Notes under the pieces: model-generated | The model's input: only the letters and a program-made list of their open reading frames with translations | What the model was told of the DNA's origin: nothing | Database searches by the model: none | Assembly: GCA_001599915.1 (NCBI GenBank) | Contig: BCIG01000026.1 | Span: 434,001-498,000 of the forward strand | Reading direction: 5' to 3' | Source of the DNA: Symbiotaphrina buchneri | Taxonomy: Eukaryota; Ascomycota; Symbiotaphrinales; Symbiotaphrinaceae | DNA: 64,000 nt | Position numbers and translations under genes: made by a program | Shown here: in pieces, positions 56,213 to 64,000 of the stretch | Position numbering within the stretch: position 1 is the stretch's first letter | Layout: every line of letters begins with the position of its first letter

Positions 56213-56935
56213 TCATTCCTCCTTTACCCCAACCCTCCTCTCCATCTTGACCGTCGTTCGCAAGCCCCCCTCCGCGCCGACATCCGCAAACCCGAGTCTC
56301 ACGCCCCCAACCATCACAAACCCCTCCCTCTCATACACCGCCCTAGCCGCTGCATTCTCCTCCGTCGCAATCAGACTCAGCACTCCCCGGCGACCCCGTT
56401 CTCGAACCTCGCGCTCCAGTCCTTCGATCGCGGCGCGCACCAGACGCCGCCCGACGCCTAGCCGTCGGTATGCCGGCGCGACGAACATCCCGTTGAGCGT
56501 GTAGTGGAGCGCATTATTGTCCTGTTGTTGCTCCACGACTGCTGGTGAGGCAGCAGTGCCGCCGTGCGCAGCCGTCTCAGTAGCGACCGGTCCGACGACG
56601 ACCGCGCACCCGACCCATTCACCATGGAGTAACCCCTGAATCTCACCCCCTTCCCCACTCCCGGCCGCAGTATCCTGGGGCCGCGCACTCCCTCCCTCTA
56701 TGGGCTGCTCAGCAGCGACTGGGATGTAGTGCCGCGCCCGCGGATCCCGTACGCGCGCCTCCCACGTTGAAGGCGGGAAGGCGGCCTCGGTGGCGTGGTT
56801 GGCTGTGAATGTTGTCGGTGAGGTGAGTAGAGCGCTGAGGCGCAGGGTGGCGAGGCGGCGGGCTAGTTGCGGGAGGATGGAGGGTGGGACGGGGTTGGGA
56901 ATGCGGTGGATTTGGATGCTTGGGGGTGGTATCAT
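56213..56935 (-). CDS. GNAT-family N-acetyltransferase, second copy of the family
   Basis: This is a single exon of 240 residues. Motif A is LNGMFVAPAYRRLGVGRRLVRAA, with the acetyl-CoA loop R-R-L-G-V-G, and motif B is IATEENAAARAVYEREGF. The N-terminus LATLRLSALLTSPTTF parallels LRLSALELSPSSF of the gene at 30.7 kb, and both have HGEWVG or GEWVAQ in the region before motif A. They are therefore distant paralogs. The segment between contains a long Gly/Glu-rich insert and a QQQ run. Substrate unknown. Confidence 0.85.
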   Translation of the reverse strand: MIPPPSIQIHRIPNPVPPSILPQLARRLATLRLSALLTSPTTFTANHATEAAFPPSTWEARVRDPRARHYIPVAAEQPIEGGSARPQDTAAGSGEGGEIQGLLHGEWVGCAVVVGPVATETAAHGGTAASPAVVEQQQDNNALHYTLNGMFVAPAYRRLGVGRRLVRAAIEGLEREVRERGRRGVLSLIATEENAAARAVYEREGFVMVGGVRLGFADVGAEGGLRTTVKMERRVGVKEE

Positions 56936-58228
56936 GGTGTTGATTGTTTGGAGATGATGAAGGGGCTCGGAGGGTTATGAGTTGATTGATGATGGGTTGG
57001 CAAGTTGATGGTTACGGAGTTTGATTTTACAGAGCAGATTATAGACACGCAGTTTTCAGAATTCCATGCAGGGCATCAGCAGATGCGCTGCTATGCGAGA
57101 AGCCGAGTGTTATCATGCTGGACGGGGTGAGTCAAGAGGTGACTTGACATTGCTCGGATGAGTCACACCATCAAAGCTGCAGGATAGAGCAGCGGAGATT
57201 TTCTTTTCAGACGAACAACTACAAGGCAAGAGATAATCAATCCAACCATTATAGGCGCTAATGTATGGTAGGCAGCAATGCGGATGCGGGCCCGCTCACC
57301 ACGTCCGGCTCGGATAACCGGTTACATGTTATGGTGGGTACGCTTTTCTTGCTGCTAGAACTCGCAACTGAAGGAAAAGCACAGCAAACATTGTGTTCGA
57401 CTGTTCATTTTCTATGGATTAGGGAGTCACTATATTTCCAAATGTTTGCTTTGCTGCAGTGAAAGTTCGGAAAGCGGGGTTGATGTTTGCTTTGTGCTGA
57501 CTCTGCTGCTGAGTGGCTGCCTATAAAGACCCGTGGCCTTGCCCCTTTCTCTAGATATACAGTCCTAAGCTATATATACATTTATATAAAACGGTTAGCA
57601 GCTCCAATGGGTCCGCTCTTGGGCCCATGCTAGGAGCAATAGGAAATCGCCTGAGAGGCAGTGCAGTCACGGTGAGCAGAGCCTTACCAGACACGTACCA
57701 CCGTCCTCTTGGTGCAGTGTGACCTTACTCTGCAACCGGGACATTGTCTGCTATGCCCAGTGCCAAGCAGATGTTGAATATCTGAGGCAAAATGAAAGAC
57801 TCTGGATAGCAGAGTTTGGACGAAAGGCGAGGATACTTACGTTTCAGGTCGACAGGAGAAATATACCATCTCGATCACTGTTGAAAAAGTATGTTATGGC
57901 TGCAAGTAGCACTGTGCAATTTACTAACTATGGGCATAGGATCTCTCCGCCTGATATATAGTTCGATTGGACCAGCTACGAGTGATCAACAAGCACGGAT
58001 GCAAATTAGCAACATCATTAAGAACCCCAATACCTCCGCACACTGTGGAAACAGAGGGCCACTCGGCGGTTGCCAGATGGAGGGCAGCCACTCAGGAGTG
58101 AAACTTGGGGTCGCTACAGGAAGAGTTAAATCCAACCACTGGTTGAGGAAGAGGAGGAGAAGAAGGCACGGGCTCCACGACCTGGCCATTGTACCAATGA
58201 CCGCTGAAGAGAGGGAGAAGCCCGGAAG
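56936..58228. other. Intergenic and start of decayed region
   Basis: The first part is the GNAT promoter. From about 57.5 kb the sequence becomes AT-rich with only short frames. The piece near 58.0-58.2 kb may be the eroded upstream part of the helicase-like sequence that follows, but no Walker A motif can be read. Confidence 0.45.
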
Positions 58229-60720
58229 GTGGCAACCGCACGGAACATCTCAGGCCTTGAGCTGTCTCCTTCTCTATACAATGAGGTGGGGCAGGCTTCC
58301 GAAGATGTATTCTTGGATGGAGAGCTGGCACAGACGTTCCGCCCTACATCTATTGCATCCAAATGCATCCATGTAACAGTCCAGGAACCATGTACTTATG
58401 TCGACTCCAACTGGCGATGGGCCATCATGCAACGCGATGGGTTCAACCATGATGACGACATCTTCAAAGCATATCGTAAGACCAAAGATAAGGTAAATCT
58501 CAAGATCATGGCTCAAACCAACGTAGTGCTCAGCAGTCCTAAGGACAGCATATACGCTATCATCATGGAAAAGGATCCTGATGTCTGTATCATCGATGAA
58601 GCAGGGCTCACAAGAGACATTTTTATGTTGTTGCCATTCTAGACTCCAAAGGTTCTCTGTTTGATGGTCTTTGGTGGTGACCCTGAACAACTTTCCTCTG
58701 TCAGCTGTTAAGAAGCGGCTCAACGATGGAAGAACAACATGCTTTTTCGGTTCGAAAAGTACCGAGACAAGCTCATCACGCTGAACGAAGAATTCCGAAC
58801 ACATTCAGCGTTGTACAAGGCCATCTTAGATACTTTCTACAAACCCCACGGAGTGTACAGCTCTAACAACGCTCATGGCCGTCTCCGCCTGCTAACCAGT
58901 CAATGGACAGCCGGAAGGGCCATTGACGACTACGTCTACCGGATAACCATAGGACATGGAGTTTCAACCCAATGCAAGCCCGGAGGCATTGGCAGTAGGG
59001 AATTTCGAAGAGCTCCTGGCGTCATTGACGCCGAAAAACCAAGCACTGGATAGCGTTCGTTATGGCATGCAGGAAGCGTGGATGGAGCAAGTCCGCAGCC
59101 AGGGGATATGCACAAATGTGCCATCTTCGTTGTCAATGCAGTTGAGCAGTTCTTCAAAGGATCAGGGGTGGATCTGAACGCCTATATGGGCAAATAGGCC
59201 AGACACAAATTGTCGAAGCGTCATATCAAAAAAGCTGCTGAAGCCGAGAAGAGACTGCATTTCATATAAGCTGGTTGAACAACTTCGCGATCAGAACCCG
59301 GCGACCTGCCGGGATTACCGCATTAACAAAGTGATCAGGCCGGGCGTGGACCTCATTCCTAGTCACCTGAACAAACAAATCCAACTTGGACTTATCCTCC
59401 CTGTTTACCACGACGCCACGGCGGTCGTCCGCAACGGCGTGGTTTGGCGTGGGCAGGATTTTCTTTGCCATTTCGTGCTTTATACTGCACTACGACCGAG
59501 AGATTCAAAATCGCTCAAAGAGCGGGATATCGCCAGATTGGGCTGTCATTCTTCCTTCGGCTCAAGCGGGCAAGGCACTATATTTGCAGTCCCCAAGGCT
59601 CGGGGCTCTCTGTACCAAACTTCTCGCGCACGCTTCTCAGGAAGCTTTGTCTCCCACTCGGCGTCGCTCTCCGGAAAATCGATCAAAACCCGGCACAACG
59701 GTATACCGAGAGGGCCCAATGGCTATGGCACGGACTATGACGCAACACTGGGTCAGGCACGACCAGCGGAGGTGGCATGGAAGAGGTCACTGAACGAAAA
59801 CTAGTAAATCCGCATACATGTTGCCTGGTGGCTGTCACATCCTAGACCATACCCAAATACTGTTTCATCAAGACGCATCATGCACTGCATGTGTGCTATA
59901 CCAGGAAGAAATTGCTGCACCAAGATGAAGAAGGCCTTCCGAAATGGGCAGAAGAGGCGTATAGTAACGATGAATACAAACCCTGGTCAACAACGGAGAT
60001 GAAGCAATTCATGATGAAGACAAAGCGTATGATCGCAAGCAACAATTCCGACTCAAATCTTCCACTACACCGGATGGCCTTTTTGCGACGTCCATTCTTC
60101 CGAAACTGGATGACTCATGCACCGAAAACTTGTTTAAAAGTGGGAACAATGAGAACAAGATTGTCCTTGATCATTTCGCCCACTTCATCAATGTTACCAA
60201 CGGTCAACAACAGTCATCAGGTGGGAATAGCATGTCAAACCTAGCGGAAGCAATGGTAATTGGTCAGCTTGTACATGCTATGCTTAACATGCCTGGGGTC
60301 CAGCCTCGACATATCTGTCTTATTTCTGGTTACAAAGGTTAAGTGTGTCTTTGGTTATATCGGTATGCGGCAGAACAGGTGACGAAAGACGTATATACAA
60401 CTGCATATAAGCAGATTGTCGCAGACGGAAGGAAAGAGCAAAGACAACTGCCGTTGTTACTCCTGGGAATGGACCCACAGTTGACCATTTGGAGTAGATA
60501 AGACGTGAACAACAATAGGATGACCAAGTATCGATCTCACAGGCTATCCTTGATGATGACGGTGATCCTGGACTAACGGTCGAATCTTCCTCTAGAAGAC
60601 TTCTGATCAATACAGTCGATGGCATCCAGGGAGGTCAAACCGAAGTTATCATCTTTAGTGTCGTTTCTACCGGAAGATCGTTTTCAAAGTTCCTACAGAC
60701 GATAAAACGTACTAATGTGA
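58229..60720 (+). pseudogene. Decayed SF1 helicase-like gene (Upf1/Dna2-type ATPase)
   Basis: Separate pieces match helicase motifs in the expected order: CIIDEAGL (Walker B region), FGGDPEQLSS (motif III), LNEEFRTHSALYKAILDTFY (the YRMHP motif IV area, degraded), NLAEAMVIGQLVHAML, PRHICLISGYKG and INTVDGIQGGQTEVIIFS (motif V). The pieces fall in several frames with several breaks, so the gene is not functional. No Walker A motif was found. This order and spacing fit the AAA_11/AAA_12-type superfamily 1. It is not a Pif1-type helicase as carried by Helitrons. Whether it was a mobile passenger or a host gene is open. Confidence 0.6.
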
Positions 60721-60730
60721 CTATATATAA

Positions 60731-61066
60731 GGTGATGGAGGTCTCCTTCGTCGTTGGAAAGAGGGAGACAATCTGGAATCCACCAATAAACATCCTTCGG
60801 AGCTATCTGACAAACCTGATGGCCGAGGAAAGGTAATCCTCAAGACCACCCGGGTCTTGTTCTGCACACCAGAGGGCTCGAAACGAACGTACCTTACTGA
60901 TGAGAAGCAACCTTTCAACCCCTCCGCTTGCATCTGGGACGGAGCCGGTTTCACCAAGGACCCACAGTTCCTGATTCCTTATGTGAACTTTGCTTCAATC
61001 CGACTCCTTGCCCTGGGTAGGGACTCTAACCAACTCTCGCCTGTTGCCGCGTCTAAGGTAGCCTAG
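60731..61066 (+). pseudogene. Second helicase-like fragment (Walker B/motif III region)
   Basis: An open frame reads VLFCTPEGSKRTYL, then ACIWDGAGFTKDPQFLIPY, then LLALGRDSNQLSPVAAS. This is the same helicase region (Walker B to motif III) as the one at 58.5-58.7 kb, starting again after the end of the first copy. The Walker B acidic pair is lost (W-D-G-A-G instead of D-E-A). It is therefore a degraded second copy or a shuffled duplicate. Confidence 0.5.
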
Positions 61067-61207
61067 GAGACTTGACGGAACACCTGTCTGTCTCGGCCGG
61101 AGAAGAGGCGGCCAGATACGATGGCATTGAACGTCGAGTTCCGTACTCACGAAAGGTCCTAACGGACGACCTCAAAGACCTTTTACGAGCATAGAACATC
61201 AAAATCA

Positions 61208-61560
61208 ATGCTTATACCGAATCACCGAGGTGCGGTGACTTCAGATAAATTCCTGGAAGGGGTCTCGGCTCTATCGGCTCCGCAATTGGACGCTGTTGTG
61301 ATATATCTCTTCGGCTCTGAACGAAACACGAAGTGTGAATATTGTCTCAAAGCTAAGAAGTCAGCTTTCCCATGTGCATTGCCATCCCTGCGGTCCGGTC
61401 GGGTGGGTGCGCCAATTGTATGTGGGGAAACCAGTATTCTCGTTGCCGCCAGCAAGAAGGTATGACATTCCTAGATTCGATCGAATGAGGTCTGACATCC
61501 TTAGGGTCCGAATTGGAAAGGAGACTGAAGGCCTCAGAAGAACGCGTTGAGAAGATGGTT
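61208..61560 (+). pseudogene. Fragment with cysteine-rich zinc-like motif
   Basis: The frame reads FLEGVSALSAPQLDA, then CEYCLKAKKSAFP. After a one-base frame change near 61.37 kb it reads GGCANCMWGNQYSRC. Together these recall the C-x2-C...C...C-x2-C module seen at the C-terminus of many short Aspergillus/Penicillium proteins of unknown function. A donor-like site follows. This is a remnant; no start is identified. Confidence 0.4.
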
Positions 61561-62329
61561 TCGGTGGTTGAGTCCCACGGTTGGAATGGATGACGAGTCG
61601 GACGACGGAGAGGTCATCGCAGAATCTTCAAACCAAGAGTGCTAGCTAGAGCTTGAATGACCGGTCGGTTCAGTGGTCATTAGCTGGAATGGAATTGGAT
61701 TAAGGAGGAGTTCATGAGTCAGCGCCTTCGGGCGAATTCAATCCAACGGACGGTAGGACGATATTCCACTGAAAGTTATCATGGGCATGATACTGGCGTC
61801 AGGTTCGTCTCGTCTCACGCTTGTCAAATCCGGGCGTGTTTCAACCCTCATCTATCACAGAAGAGACAAAGTCAAATCTGAGGCCTAAAGGTTGCTTCAT
61901 CTGTCCTTCTCATCGAACGGTCGTTGTAGATCTTTGCAAGCATGAGCCCGCCTGTATCACATTGCCGCGAGAATTACACAGGCTGAATGAGAATGCATGT
62001 GCTAGGAACAGGCCCTACAGGTCGAGCGCCGCCAGGAGGAATGCAAACCTCGGCCAGGAGGGCTTCGGCAAGTCTGTGATGTGGACTCCGTGAACATGAA
62101 CTGAAATAGCGCTGTTTTTTTTCTCGGCGAGAATACAGTTTCTAGAACTGTTGGGGGAAGACAGAGGGTCAACACATCTTCCAGTAAGAGCTTTCATATC
62201 TCATATATATTTTCAAAACGCTGCATTATCATTACCCGCACAAACTTATTATCATGGCTTTCCTATCATCCCGTCCCGCGCCTTCTGTGCCTTCATATAT
62301 CCACATGTCCTCAGCCCATCAAGCAAGGG
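61561..62329. other. Intergenic, 3' flank of the esterase gene
   Basis: No recognised gene. Short frames on both strands have no motif. Confidence 0.5.
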
Positions 62330-63788
62330 CTACCAGTACGTAGCCAACGAGCTAGTCCCATTCAACACCCTCGTAAACTCCTGCGCGATGAGCCGGTCCG
62401 TCTGCTCCGACGGATGCAGCTCGTCGTACCACATGTACGAGTCCGGCGAGCTCTGGGCAATGTTGACGCCTGTATGCCGGGAGTTAATACTACTTACTAG
62501 AAACGGGTTCTGCAGTTTCAAGGGCAGGGATTGGGAGGAGTGGGAGAGGGGGTACTTACAATCGCCGCCCGTGATGTTGCAGTGGTACTCGAAGCCGGTC
62601 ACGTTTGCAGGCGCGCTGCCGTTGAGGTAGTGCGTCGGGTTGGTGTAGATGTTTTGCATCTGTGGTCATGGTCATTCCAACGATTCCCAGAATATTCAGC
62701 TAGACTTCATGCACAAGTAGACCTACCAGCTGATTTACATCTAAAACACCATCAGCGACGCCTCTCAGCCATGCGAACTGAAAGTGACTTACCAAAAACC
62801 GCAAAATTCGCCCCGGGGTACCTCGCCTCGACCAACAACTCAAACGGCACCTGCAGATCAAAGACATCATTAACCAGCGCCACCTGCTGGCGCATCCTCT
62901 CCGCAACCGCCGTCAAATTCGCAGGTTTATCAGGCCAATAATGGTTCGGGCCGACGCCATGCAAGCTGGCATTCGCATACAGCGGCGCCAGATACAGCGG
63001 GGCGATATTCAGCAGGACAAAGTAGCGAGCGCCCGCGGCGTACAGGGCGTCCATGGACGTGAAGATGCAGTCGACGTAGTCCGGGATCGTCTTCCCCGGC
63101 ACCTCGCTGTCCGTCAGGAATGCGTAGACCCCCAGGTCGTTGGTCCCGATCCAAAACGTGTACACCGTGTCCGCTGGCGTGCCGTTGAAGAAAGCAGCCC
63201 CGGTGGAGCTGTTGGTGTAGTGTGAGTCGGCGAGGAATGCGGGCAGCTCGTACTCGAGGATCGAAGGGAAGTTCCCGTTGATGCTGGCGAGCCAGCGGGG
63301 CGTGATCAGGTTGGAGCACACGGCGCCTGAGACGGCGTAGTCGTAGAGCTGTAGCCTGTGAGTTCTTCGTGTCGTGCAGGTCGGAAAGAGGGACGGGAGA
63401 CGTACATTGCCTCCGAGATACTGAATTACATACCGCACCCAAGTCCGACCGCCGCCAGCCGTCATGAAGCTCTACCCTTCGCATCAGTCTTCGAAAACAA
63501 GGGACAGTACCCTGCATATATTCTCACCTCTGGCTCAACCCATCCTACCGGTGGCGCGGAACCATTGTGGCTCTGGAAGTAGCTCAAACGGCTTTCATCT
63601 GTATAACTGCATCCCAAAGCAATCAGCTCGGTCTTCGCACTCGTGGATGGACAGATCTCCTACCTGTCTCCAAAGGCAACAAGGTTGGCCAAGCGTCCGG
63701 GACCGAAGTTCCACGCGCTGCCACAGCCTGTATACGCCGACGCACACGCGGCCCCAGACAGGAGCAGGAGTTTCACGAAGTGCTTCAT
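62330..63788 (-). CDS. Secreted GDSL/SGNH esterase (acetylesterase-like)
   Basis: Seven exons: 63788-63664, 63606-63528, 63471-63406, 63348-62793, 62740-62727, 62659-62560 and 62469-62330, giving 359 residues. All phases fit. A signal peptide (KHFVKLLLLSGAACASA) comes first. The catalytic serine lies in FGDSYTDE, split by the first intron. Block III is FWIGTNDLG and the Asp/His pair is YDELHPSEQ. The order and size resemble fungal acetylesterases of the CE16 group acting on plant polysaccharide side chains. The assignment to CE16 is by similarity of motifs only. Exon 5 is just 14 nt. Several N-x-S/T sites suit a secreted glycoprotein. It is the last gene of the window and its promoter lies at 63.8-64.0 kb. 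Confidence 0.93.
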
Positions 63789-64000
63789 CCTGTCGATACG
63801 GTCTACACCAAATCCAGAATCTGCCCCTTCGCAGCTCAACCTCGCAGTAGATGAGCGAAAATCGTGCAGATTAGCACTTAAATACCTGCACCGGCCAAAG
63901 CCTGCAATCACCGGCTCAATTGACGCTCCTACACGTCACCACGGCGCACCGCCCCCAACCCCGCTGCTGTCGATGCGGGGCAGCCAAATGCACGCAAGGC
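63789..64000. other. Esterase promoter at the window edge
   Basis: This is the upstream region of the minus-strand esterase gene. There is no coding signal. The neighbouring gene lies outside the window. Confidence 0.55.

Noticed and set aside
58229-61066. Helitron helicase or virus-like origin for the decayed helicase
   Set aside because: Motifs fit an SF1 Upf1/Dna2-type ATPase, not a Pif1 type. No Rep part, terminal repeats or capsid-like sequence was seen.

Overview
The window is nuclear DNA from a filamentous ascomycete, most likely of the Aspergillus/Penicillium type. The evidence is compact genes, many short GT-AG introns (about 49-150 nt, often with a GCTGAC/GCTAAC-like branch point), GAL4-type Zn2Cys6 regulators, an MFS drug/polyamine transporter, and single-copy Pezizomycotina housekeeping genes. 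Exon models were rebuilt by hand from splice signals, frame continuity and family motifs. Non-ATG starts were not accepted.

Layout. 1-4.9 kb: no gene I can support. 4.9-19.8 kb: a conserved core with a Rab5/Vps21 GTPase, a FIT2/Scs3 lipid phosphatase, a PMC1-type Ca2+-ATPase, the complex I assembly methyltransferase NDUFAF5, dynactin p62 and ribosomal protein eS7. 20.9-30.2 kb: a mixed stretch with a small secreted Cys-rich protein, the vacuolar SNARE Vam7, an HNH-type nuclease-like protein divergent from a zinc-finger protein, a possible two-TM protein, decayed minus-strand coding traces, and a homeodomain-like plus C2H2 protein. 30.7-44 kb: a GNAT acetyltransferase, a fungal transcription factor whose zinc cluster looks lost, a convergent pair of paralogous secreted proteins that share an intron, then a cyclase-family protein, a proline-racemase-family enzyme and a YjlB-like cupin.

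44.8-56.9 kb is a regulator/transporter/redox block. One Zn2Cys6 factor is divergent from an MFS transporter, a second is divergent from a zinc alcohol dehydrogenase, and an amadoriase-like flavoenzyme and a second GNAT follow. 57-61.6 kb holds decayed SF1 helicase-like fragments and a cysteine-rich fragment. 62.3-63.8 kb is a seven-exon secreted GDSL esterase.

The points most worth a second look are: the convergent secreted paralogs; the head-to-head HNH/zinc-finger pair and its relative 3 kb away; the Ser/Cys proline-racemase-family enzyme with cyclase and cupin neighbours; repeated promoter motifs between regulator and transporter; and several otherwise intact genes that carry one frame break each. 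No CRISPR, rRNA or convincing tRNA gene was seen, and no retroelement or virus-like element was recognised.
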